Origin: CANLBN01 sp050633525
GTDB lineage: Bacteria > Pseudomonadota > Gammaproteobacteria > Pseudomonadales > Cellvibrionaceae
Assembly (NCBI GenBank): GCA_050633525.1
Contig: JBOEGR010000009.1
Span: 86,722 to 150,721 of the forward strand
DNA length: 64,000 nt
Direction: 5' to 3'
Shown: positions 53,074-61,500 of the stretch, one piece after another
Numbering within the stretch: position 1 is the stretch's first letter
Layout of the letters: each line of letters starts with the position of its first letter
Translations under genes and position numbers: made by a program
Notes under the pieces: model-generated
What the model saw: the letters and a program-made list of their open reading frames with translations, nothing else
What the model was told of the DNA's origin: nothing
Databases searched by the model: none

Positions 53074-54285
53074 ATGTTTGAACAACTTCCTGCTCTTTCT
53101 GCTGACCCCATTCTTGGACTTGTTGCGGCTTTCAACGCTGACACCAATGAACGCAAAGTAGATTTAGGTGCGGGGGTTTATAAAGACGAAAATGGGCACA
53201 CCCCAATTATGGCCGCCGTGGCCCAAGCGCAAAGCTTGTGGGCGGAACAAGAGGCCACCAAAGTGTATGCGCCACCAGCCGGTTTTGCTGGTTTTAATGA
53301 AGGTATGATGAACTTGCTTTTAGGTAAGGATCATCCCGCTGTTCGCGATGGCCGTGTGGTTAGCGTTCAAACTCCCGGTGGTTGTGGTGCCTTGCGTATC
53401 GCGGCGGGGATGTTGAGTCGCTGCCGAGAGCGCAGCGGAATAAATAGCCGAGACGATATTACGGTATGGGTCTCAACTCCCACTTGGGCTAACCATATAC
53501 CTTTGTTAGGTAGTGCCGGCCTTACCTTAAAAGAATACCCTTATTATGACTACGATAATCATGGGATTGATTTTGATGCCATGATGACAGAGTTGGCCAA
53601 TGTGAAAGCAGGGGACTTGGTTTTGCTTCATGGTTGTTGCCATAACCCATCCGGTGCTGATTTAACTCAAGAACAATGGCGTACACTCACTGAGTTGTTA
53701 GTTGAAAAAGGTGCGACGCCGTTTATCGATATTGCTTATCAAGGCTTAGGTGATGGCTTAGATGAAGACGCCTATGGCCTACGTTATGTAGCTGAACATT
53801 GTTCAGAAGTGATTGTTGCTAGTTCGTGCTCGAAAAATTTTGGTTTATACCGAGAGCGAGTGGGTGCGGTAATGGTCGTGGCGAATGCACCCTCCGTAGC
53901 AGAAGTATGCCGAGGTCAATTGCTTAATGTGGCGCGCGAGATTTACTCCATGCCGCCAAGTCACGGTGCGGCATTGGTTGATTTAATTTTACATAACGAT
54001 GCTTTGACCCAGCAATGGGAAAACGAACTAAAAGAAGTGAGAGAGCGTATTGCTAACTTGCGACAAACGTTCGTTACAAAATTAGCTGCAGCAGGCACCG
54101 GTGATCGCTTTGATTATATTCAGAATGAAAAAGGCATGTTTTCATTTTTGGGTATTACTCAAGAACAGGTCAAACGCTTAAAAGAAGACAGTATTTATAT
54201 GGTCGGTTCTAGCCGAATTAATATTGCTGGGCTTAACCATAACAATATGGATTATGTAGTTGAGTCTTTGTTAAAGGTGCTTTAA
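53074..54285 (+). CDS. Aromatic amino acid/aspartate aminotransferase (class I)
   Basis: 403 aa, homodimeric PLP enzyme of the AspC/TyrB family, catalysing reversible transamination of aromatic amino acids or aspartate with 2-oxoglutarate. The N-terminus FEQLPALSADPILGLVAAF is typical. HGCCHNPSGADLT holds the NPSG motif and SSCSKNFGLYRERVGA the Schiff-base Lys (K254) and substrate Arg. Phenylalanine/tyrosine versus aspartate preference cannot be decided by eye. Confidence 0.94.
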   Translation: MFEQLPALSADPILGLVAAFNADTNERKVDLGAGVYKDENGHTPIMAAVAQAQSLWAEQEATKVYAPPAGFAGFNEGMMNLLLGKDHPAVRDGRVVSVQTPGGCGALRIAAGMLSRCRERSGINSRDDITVWVSTPTWANHIPLLGSAGLTLKEYPYYDYDNHGIDFDAMMTELANVKAGDLVLLHGCCHNPSGADLTQEQWRTLTELLVEKGATPFIDIAYQGLGDGLDEDAYGLRYVAEHCSEVIVASSCSKNFGLYRERVGAVMVVANAPSVAEVCRGQLLNVAREIYSMPPSHGAALVDLILHNDALTQQWENELKEVRERIANLRQTFVTKLAAAGTGDRFDYIQNEKGMFSFLGITQEQVKRLKEDSIYMVGSSRINIAGLNHNNMDYVVESLLKVL

Positions 54286-54474
54286 AAGCATGATGTTCGA
54301 TGCTTGTGTTAGCGTTACTGTTTGCTTGCTGAATATTTTTTACTGAACTAAATATTAATATATCGATCTATTACAGTACTTGGTGAGAAAAATATCAGCA
54401 AGCAACATATGGCTTATTTATATTAGCCGCGAACATTTATTATAGAAGCCCTTTAACCTTGGAGGCACACTCTT

Positions 54475-55098
54475 TTGTCTACAGAAGCCATTAACATTAC
54501 TGTTTTTCGATGGGCAGGTGCATGGGGCCCTTTTTCTGTAAAAATTCCCTGTGGTGAATGTTCATTAACCAAGGATGTTATTCAAGATACGATAGAGACG
54601 GAGCTTGATAATATCCCTGTAGAATTAGACATGCGTGATTGGTTGAGCGAATGGTGGAAGCCGCTACAAAAGGGCGGGTGGCACGCACCTATTGTGATGG
54701 TAGAGGGAAAAATTATCAGTCAGGGCAGAGCTTTAAACCGAGGCTTATTGACGCAGGCGGTGATAGAAGCTCATGCCAATCGATCAACGATTACTGAAAA
54801 TGTTGTTTTTGGTAAAAAAACTTGCCCGCACTGTGTACGCGCAAAAAAATATTTAGACGACGCAGGCCTTCCTTATCAATACTACGATGTGGTTAAAGAG
54901 CCCAAGGCTTTGTACGAAATGTTGGCCAGAGTGAAGCCCATTATTGGTCCCAAAACACCAGTAACGGTTCCGCAAATATGGTTGGATGGTGGCTATATTG
55001 GTGGAGCGTCAGAACTCAGTGAACGTTTAAAAACTCAGGTAGAGCCAAATCCCGATAGGGGACAATGCTCTTTATCCCCTAAGCTTGCTAATAGCTAA
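54475..55098 (+). CDS. Two-domain glutaredoxin-like protein
   Basis: 207 aa from a TTG at 54475 (GGAGG nine bases upstream; no better ATG). Residues about 1-90 look thioredoxin-fold-like with a CGEC pair (CxxC). Residues about 105-190 form a glutaredoxin: VVFGKKTCPHCVRAKKYL with C117-P-H-C120, VTVPQIWLDGGYIGGASEL (cis-Pro and GG motif). A short C-terminal tail ends the protein. Likely reduces mixed disulphides with glutathione. The N-terminal extension is unusual for glutaredoxins. Confidence 0.82.
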   Translation: MSTEAINITVFRWAGAWGPFSVKIPCGECSLTKDVIQDTIETELDNIPVELDMRDWLSEWWKPLQKGGWHAPIVMVEGKIISQGRALNRGLLTQAVIEAHANRSTITENVVFGKKTCPHCVRAKKYLDDAGLPYQYYDVVKEPKALYEMLARVKPIIGPKTPVTVPQIWLDGGYIGGASELSERLKTQVEPNPDRGQCSLSPKLANS

Positions 55099-55176
55099 AG
55101 AAACCTCTGATTAACCTCGAATGACTTTTGCGTGANNNNNNNNNNNNNNNNNNNNNNAGGTTAATCAGAGGTTCCT
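55099..55176. repeat. 19-bp inverted repeat flanking an assembly gap (possible MITE or IS remnant)
   Basis: AACCTCTGATTAACCT (55102-55117) and its exact complement (55158-55173), extended to AG(A/G)AACCTCTGATTAACCT with one mismatch. The arms enclose the N run 55136-55157. A similar arrangement in mobile elements gives terminal inverted repeats and collapses assemblies. It also sits just after the glutaredoxin stop and before the convergent chrA stop, so it may act as a terminator. Confidence 0.6.
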
Positions 55177-55186
55177 AAACATAGTT

Positions 55187-56569
55187 TTATAGCAAATGCA
55201 TCATTCCTTGCCATAGACTAATAGCCAGTACAGCAGAAGTGCATAGCACTAATATTATGCTCCAGCCGCGCCATAATAATAGATAGGCATTGATGAGTGT
55301 TAAACCTATAGTGATAATATTTATACTATCCCATTGTGGTTGCCAGACATTTATCGGGCCTATATTTATAGATCTTATTTCTGTGAAAAAAACGTGTAAG
55401 GCAAACCAAAGCGATAAACTGAGTATCACTCCTACAACAGCAGAGGTAATGGCCGATAAGGCACCGCGCAAGGCGGGTTGTGTTGCTATCCAATCAATAT
55501 AGGGGCCTCCGACAAATATCCATAAAAAGCATGGTACAAATGTGACCCATAAGGTGACGACGGCCCCTGCAATACCTAAGCTCCAGTTTCCTTGATAAAA
55601 ATCACCTCCCAAAAAACTACTTTCATAAAAACCACCTTCACGAAAAGCCGCTAAAAACCCTACAAATTCAGTCACTAAAATTAAGGGCCCCGGCGTTGTT
55701 TCGGCTAAACCTAAGCCTGACATCATTTCCGTTGTCGTGAGCCAGCCTTTTATGGCAACCACATCTTGAGTCATATAGGCCAGTACGGCATAGGCGCCAC
55801 CAAACGTCACAACAGCAAGTTGTGAAAAGAACCAAGCGATATCGGATAAAACCTGATAGCCCGTATAGTGGGCCACAATACGATCTAAGATGACAATAGG
55901 TAGCCACCAAATCGCAAGCCAAATCGCGGCCGTTTTTACTGTGGCTTGCCAAGCTTGGGGTGCTGTCTTGAAGTCCTCGGTGGGAGGGTTTGTTTCTTTT
56001 AATAAAAACCAGCCGACGGTCGCTGCAAGAATCACAATAATCGGGTAGGGGATATTAATAAAAAAAATGCCCACAAAGGCGCTAATAGCGATAAGCCAGT
56101 GTAGGTTTTTTTGTAGTGATTTTTTAGCAAGACGACGCAAGGCTGAAATAACAATCACAACAACGGTGGCTTGAATGCCTTGAAAAATAACCGTCACAAT
56201 GGGGCTTGAGCCGAAACTAATATAGATAGCCGCCATAACCAGCATGACTAAAGCACCGGGTAAAACAAATAAAAGCCCGGCAAGTAAACCACCCAGTGTT
56301 CCATTTAAACGCCAGCCTGTATAAGTGGCAAGTTGCATGGCTTCGGGGCCAGGTAGCAACATACAAAAGTTGAGTGCATTTAAAAAGCGGGATTCACTTA
56401 ACCACGCTCTCTGCTCAACAATCTCACGGTGCATAAGTGCAATCTGAGCAGCGGGGCCACCGAAGGATAAACAACCGATTTTAAGCCAAACCATAAAGGC
56501 TTCACTAAAGGAAGGTGAAGCATCGACAGGTAGTGGATGTGTTTCTTGTGTCACAGTAAGGTCATCCAT
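55187..56569 (-). CDS. chrA: Chromate transporter ChrA
   Basis: 460 aa, start ATG at 56569 that overlaps the chrB stop by 8 bp (ATGGATGA); the earlier frame start at 56632 is rejected. Two CHR domains are visible: the first has SFGGPAAQIALMHREIV and NFCMLLPGPEAMQLATYTGWRL, the second VVTFGGAYAVLAYMTQDVV and GLGLAETTPGPLILVTEFVGF. Exports chromate. Sits behind ChrB in a two-gene operon. Confidence 0.95.
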   Translation of the reverse strand: MDDLTVTQETHPLPVDASPSFSEAFMVWLKIGCLSFGGPAAQIALMHREIVEQRAWLSESRFLNALNFCMLLPGPEAMQLATYTGWRLNGTLGGLLAGLLFVLPGALVMLVMAAIYISFGSSPIVTVIFQGIQATVVVIVISALRRLAKKSLQKNLHWLIAISAFVGIFFINIPYPIIVILAATVGWFLLKETNPPTEDFKTAPQAWQATVKTAAIWLAIWWLPIVILDRIVAHYTGYQVLSDIAWFFSQLAVVTFGGAYAVLAYMTQDVVAIKGWLTTTEMMSGLGLAETTPGPLILVTEFVGFLAAFREGGFYESSFLGGDFYQGNWSLGIAGAVVTLWVTFVPCFLWIFVGGPYIDWIATQPALRGALSAITSAVVGVILSLSLWFALHVFFTEIRSINIGPINVWQPQWDSINIITIGLTLINAYLLLWRGWSIILVLCTSAVLAISLWQGMMHLL

Positions 56570-57401
56570 GGCTAGCTTCCTGATGGTAATGCTTTTCATT
56601 TGTTGAATCTCGACACCATCGATAGAGCGCATCGTATAGTAAAAAGCCTGCGTTCATTTGTTCGAGGTCATCTTTATACATTTGTGATAAACCGAGCGAA
56701 ATGGCTAATAACCCTGCTGCTTGTGGTACGTCTTCAACGCTATTGTTATCTGCTGCGCGAACAATTGTAGCAAGGTGTTCTAGAGCGGGGCTGTTTAATT
56801 TAAATTCTTCTATCATGGTATCCAAGCTGCATTTATCGCCTCGATGAGACCAAAAACTAGGTTTGCCATTAGTGCTTTTATTATCAAAAGCGGTAGCGCC
56901 AAACTTTTCTGCCACAGCTTCAACTTCGTTTGGTGCTACAAATAAAAACTGCGCTGAGGTATCGACAAAGCGACGAATAAGCCAAGGGCATGCAATGCGA
57001 TCAATTTTAGGCCTATGAGCGCAAACCCACAGTGTACGATAATTAGATGTCTCTTTTATTACCCAAGGAATACGTCGATAAGGTACACGCATTTGCTGAG
57101 CATTTCGCCATTCGTAGTTACCCCCCTTTAGATATTCAGCATCGATGCCTTTGGCTCTGAGTAATGCAGCGGCACCTGCTGATAGCTTTAACCCTTTCTG
57201 GCAAATCACAATGACTTTTTTGTCTGTAAGGTAGGAGGTAAGTTGCTCAATACTATGGTGAGGGTAACGAAACGCTCCGGGAATGAGGTAAGGGTCTGCA
57301 TTAAAGTCATCATCAATGGAAACATCAATAATCACGGGGCAGCGAGAGGTACCAATAAGTCGGGAAAGCTGGGGAACGGTAATTTTGTTAAATGAGGGCA
57401 T
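56562..57401 (-). CDS. chrB: Chromate resistance protein ChrB domain with N-terminal rhodanese
   Basis: 279 aa. The N-terminal ~100 residues are a rhodanese-like domain (PVIIDVSIDDDFNADPYLIPGA, ICQKGLKLSAGAAALL with a possible active-site Cys). The C-terminal ~150 residues are the ChrB C-terminal domain (WVCAHRPKIDRIACPWLIRRFVD, DKCSLDTMIEEF, AADNNS). ChrB is a chromate-responsive regulator or chaperone in chr operons. The rhodanese fusion replaces the usual N-terminal domain. Confidence 0.85.
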   Translation of the reverse strand: MPSFNKITVPQLSRLIGTSRCPVIIDVSIDDDFNADPYLIPGAFRYPHHSIEQLTSYLTDKKVIVICQKGLKLSAGAAALLRAKGIDAEYLKGGNYEWRNAQQMRVPYRRIPWVIKETSNYRTLWVCAHRPKIDRIACPWLIRRFVDTSAQFLFVAPNEVEAVAEKFGATAFDNKSTNGKPSFWSHRGDKCSLDTMIEEFKLNSPALEHLATIVRAADNNSVEDVPQAAGLLAISLGLSQMYKDDLEQMNAGFLLYDALYRWCRDSTNEKHYHQEASHG

Positions 57402-57484
57402 AACGCATCCTTCTTAATAAATAAGTGTATGGATGCGAATCTTGGGCGTAAGCCTCACGGGGTGTTCGCGACCCCTTGGAAGCT

Positions 57485-57513
57485 ATTATGAAAAACCCTT
57501 GCCCTTGAGTCAA
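57485..57513 (-). promoter_or_regulatory. Sigma-70 promoter of chrBA with overlapping operator-like palindrome
   Basis: On the minus strand TTGACT (57513-57508), a 17-bp spacer, then CATAAT (57490-57485). CCTTGA-C-TCAAGG (57503-57515) is a palindrome over the -35, and ACCCTTGC (57495-57502) faces GCAAGGGT (57522-57529). The predicted leader (about 76 nt) contains GGGGT/ACCCC (57459-57475), a possible hairpin. Confidence 0.65.
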
Positions 57514-57606
57514 GGCTTAGAGCAAGGGTGGGTCAAAGGGTAGTTACGAATGACGCTCAGTTTTATGTGACGGTTTTTATTTGATTGTTGTTGTGGGATG
57601 TGATGG

Positions 57607-58050
57607 TTACAGAGCAGAAACACCCCATAACTTACTGTATTCCTCACAATGAAAAACGAGAGATTTGTATTGGCTGATATCGATGTTAGCGGGCAGCTCT
57701 ATTTGTGCTTTACCTTCAAAGTTTGTAATTAATTTAATAAAAACACTGCCTTCGGTAGCGTTATCGCCAGTAATACTTGAGGCTTTACTAGGAGATAAGA
57801 ATATCTTCACGTCTGGCCCACTCTTCGCCTTAAAGTTATCGGCTAATTCAAGGTAGTGTTTGCCATCGGCTTTGATGATTTTCCAATCACCTTTGACAGA
57901 CGCTTTACCCCAAGAAGAGAAAGCAGGCTCTAATTGACCACTACCTAGCACATCGTTTGCAAAAGCAGAGACAGCGATGGCGGATAATATAAAGCATAAG
58001 GATAGTGTCTTCACTAATGCAGTAAATGTTGTGGTAACAAGCAGTTTCAT
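57607..58050 (-). CDS. DM13-domain secreted protein
   Basis: 147 aa with a signal peptide (about 1-31, ending SAFA). DM13 domain about 40-147 (WKIIKADGKHYLELADNF, KAKSGPDVKIFLSPSK, CEEYSKLWGVSAL). A Cys in this position near the end is conserved in the family. DM13 may bind small redox groups; function unknown. Confidence 0.85.
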   Translation of the reverse strand: MKLLVTTTFTALVKTLSLCFILSAIAVSAFANDVLGSGQLEPAFSSWGKASVKGDWKIIKADGKHYLELADNFKAKSGPDVKIFLSPSKASSITGDNATEGSVFIKLITNFEGKAQIELPANIDISQYKSLVFHCEEYSKLWGVSAL

Positions 58051-58151
58051 AAAGTGTGTCCCGTTGATTGTTTTGTAGCATTCTTTTGTAAGCTAGTGGC
58101 TAATATAGATGCGCCTTTATAAGATTAGTTCACTCAACAGAAAAAGCATTA

Positions 58152-58484
58152 TTAGCCCGCTCGTGGCGCAAACATAATAATAGCCATGCCTAGGCAGGCA
58201 ACACTAGCACCAACGATATCCCAGACACTCGGACGAATACCATCGACACCCCAAAGCCATAATATGGCCGCAAATATATAAACGCCACCATAAGCTGCAT
58301 AGACTCTACCTGAGGCGGTAGGGTGTAAGGTTAATAGCCAAGCAAAGAGCGATAAGCTGAGCAGCGCAGGCACCAATAGCCAAACGCTTTTGCCTTCTCG
58401 TAAATAAAGATAGGGCAAATAGCAGCCGATGATCTCTGCGAGAGCGGTTATGAAAAATAGGCTGATGGTTTTTAGTTCGAACAA
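58152..58484 (-). CDS. ynfA: YnfA-family small membrane protein
   Basis: 110 aa with four membrane helices. It matches E. coli YnfA closely (SLFFITALAEIIGCYLPYLYL, LFAWLLTLHPTASGRVYAAYGG). Related to small multidrug resistance transporters. It is just downstream of the 1662-aa TPR gene (24 bp) on the same strand. Confidence 0.94.
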   Translation of the reverse strand: MFELKTISLFFITALAEIIGCYLPYLYLREGKSVWLLVPALLSLSLFAWLLTLHPTASGRVYAAYGGVYIFAAILWLWGVDGIRPSVWDIVGASVACLGMAIIMFAPRAG

Positions 58485-58508
58485 AGTGGTTGGCCTATAG
58501 GTTTTTGA

Positions 58509-61500
58509 TTAAAAATGATTTGATAAACGCCATTTCCAAAATAAGGTTTTTAAGGGGGGCATTGGCGGTAATGATTGATGTAATTTTTTTCTGGTAATCT
58601 TCTTAACCTTCTTGAAGATTATATTATTAGGGTCATGTTGTATTTGTCGCTGACACTCCCGCAGCAATGGAGAAAGTTGTTTGTAAGTACTGACGAAGTC
58701 AGTTCCACGTAGAGTGGCTAAGACTTTAGCCGATGCTAAAATATAATGAGATGTTGGCTCTAAATTAGATGGTTGTATATGGTTTAAACAGGAATCATCT
58801 ACTTCTTGACTGCAAGTTAGTTTGTCAAAAGTAGACCAAATTATGATGTCATTTCGAAAATTATCACTAGCTAGGCTATGGGCTTGCTTTATTATTTCTT
58901 TACCTTTGTCCCAGTGTTGACTGTAGCGACAGGCCATTGAAAAGTAATAAAGCATCCAAGGTTCAATATTTTTACTGGACTCTAGCCCCATCATAAATAG
59001 CGCAGCATCATTATTATTGCCATTTAAAAATTTGTTATAACCATTGAGCGCCCAGTTGAGAGTGTCCTCCTTTAATAATTTCAATAGTTTCTCTTCTAAT
59101 TTTCTTGGCATTAATTTCTTTTGTTCGATTAATAGCCTAATGTATGCTTCTAAATACCTATAAAAGAAAGGTGTGGAGCTACTTTTTTCTAGTAATTCAC
59201 TTTGAAATTTTCGTAAAGGCATATTGCCGGTATCAAATTCTCCTAGGCACTTACCTGCATTTGAATCAACGAGTAAGTTATTTTTATGTAAGTCTTTTAT
59301 AATTTGTGCGGCTTTTTCCGTTAAGTTAAGTTTCAGAATCTCCTTCCACATATAGTTAGAGATGGAGTTTAATTCATCAGGTTCTTTTAAGCTCTTTTCA
59401 AAATAGGATAAAATTTGGGGTGTGTCTTCTTTTTTTGCTGCAATTTGTAAGCAACGAAGATATACATATGGGTTTTTTCGATGAGCTAATAATGTATCAC
59501 AGGCGGTTTCGGCTTGTTCAATTTTTTTGGTTTCTAAGAGGTGATCAATGTATGTCAAGCCATTATATTGATCTGTCGTATCAAGCTCAAATGCATGCTT
59601 TAGATAAACGCTAATATCTTTCTTGCTGCCAACATTTTGTAACTTCTCAGCACAAAAGCAAAGTACATTTGCATCATGTGGGTATAATCGGGCACAATTT
59701 TCTACCGCAATTTCAGTTTCGGCAATATTTTTTAATTCAGTATTCCATGTAGCTAGATAACGCCACGCATCATAATAATTAGGGTTTTCTTTAGAAATAA
59801 TCTGCATTATCTCTATAGCTCGTTGATAGTTGTCCTCGTAGTAGTATATCCAAGCTTCGTTTGCAATTATAGCGACAGGGCGTTTGGCATTCCAATAGTT
59901 ATCACTAACTAAATGTTTTGCCCTCTTAAAATCTCTGATATTGACATAATTGCGAATTAATTCTATACACATGTCTACATCATGAGGTCTTCGTTTAATA
60001 TAAGCTTCGAGAAGTTGAATCGAATCTGCTTCTTTGTTGGTTAATTCCGAATAAATTGCTAGTAAACTACTATTCTCTGGCCATAGGCCTATGTAATTTT
60101 TTAGCTTATTTAATACAGTACCTTTATCGACGCTGAGTGAAAAATATTTTCTCCAAGCCCAAGAATAAGAGATGTTACGCTCAATAGCTTTTTCTAAAGC
60201 GTCGATTGCTTTATCCTGTTGTCCCAACGCTTCTTGTAAATCAGCTATAAAACCATACGGAGTCGAAGAGAGCGGATTATATTGTATGGCTTTTTCCTGA
60301 AGATCTAAGGCTTTAGTAAAATCGCCAGCTTGTTCATATAGTGTACATAATTCATTTGATGCCCATGTCCACCCCGGTGATAGTTGCAATGTGTATTTTA
60401 AGCATTCGATCGCTTTTTTGTCTTCGTGAAGTACTTTTAGTGTTTTTGCTTTTTCGTAATGTAGTCTAGGAATTAAAGGAAATTTTTCGATTGCCGATTC
60501 AATAGCGTTAAGTGCTTCGCGATTTTGACCAGATTCTCTTAAATGTGTGCTTAAGGCGATCCAACTTTGCCAAAGATCTGGCCTAACATTTAGAGCGTGA
60601 GTGAGAAACTCGCTAATTTGTTGGCTGTCAAAGCATTGATAAGCAGTATCCTCAAACTCAAGGATTCCATCGCCATAACTCACTTGATTCATTAGCTCAT
60701 TGTGGATAAAGATTACGGCTTCTTTTTGACTTTTTCTATCAATGTTAACCTCTAAAAGTTTTTTGAAGGCGTAGGTATAATCACATGAGCACCTGAGCGA
60801 TTCTTTAAAGGCGTCATTAGCCAAAGACAGTTGATTAGTCGCTATGTAAGTATCACCTAATTGTCCATGGTTGCGGGCATCGGAGTTATCTATTTTTATT
60901 GCCGCTTGGGCAGAGATTATAGCTTCATCATAGCGGCCTAAGTCTGTATAACTAATAGATAAACCGCGTTTGGCCCACGCATCATTTGGGTGAGCCTCAC
61001 TATAATCTAAATAAGCGGATAATATATCTTCGGGTTTGTGCGGATCTGTCCAGTCTATTAGCAGCTTTTGTAGAAAAGCATTTTGTGGAAATTGGGTAAG
61101 TTGAGTTTGAATATGCTTGATAGCTTTCTCGCGATTTCCTTGCTCAACAAGTAAACGGGCATAGTTTCTATTAGCAGAAAAATTCATTGGCTCTACTGCT
61201 AATACTTCTTCGCAGCACGATAGTGCTTTAGCTATATCTAATGTCACCTCATAAATCTCTACGGCTGTTTCATTAAAACGAACGTTTTGGCAATGATTTT
61301 TTGCTTTTATTAAAAGGTCTTTCGCTTTCTGTTGCCTGCCGATGTTTGCCCAGGTTTTCGATATAAATAATAATAAATCACCATCATTTGGTCTTACTTT
61401 TAGTGCCTTGTCTAGATAGTTAAGGGCCTCATGTGTTCTATCGATGCTATCTAAGGCGTTATACAAAGATATAGCAGGGGCAGAGCTTTGTTTTCCGAAA

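Noticed and set aside
53074..55098. tRNA or other RNA genes near the aminotransferase and glutaredoxin
   Set aside because: No cloverleaf or conserved RNA pattern was seen by eye there or elsewhere in the window; this was not run through a tRNA finder.
57485..57529. MerR-type (19-bp spacer) promoter for chrBA
   Set aside because: A 17-bp spacing to CATAAT fits ordinary sigma-70 better than 19 bp to TAATAG, and no MerR gene is nearby.
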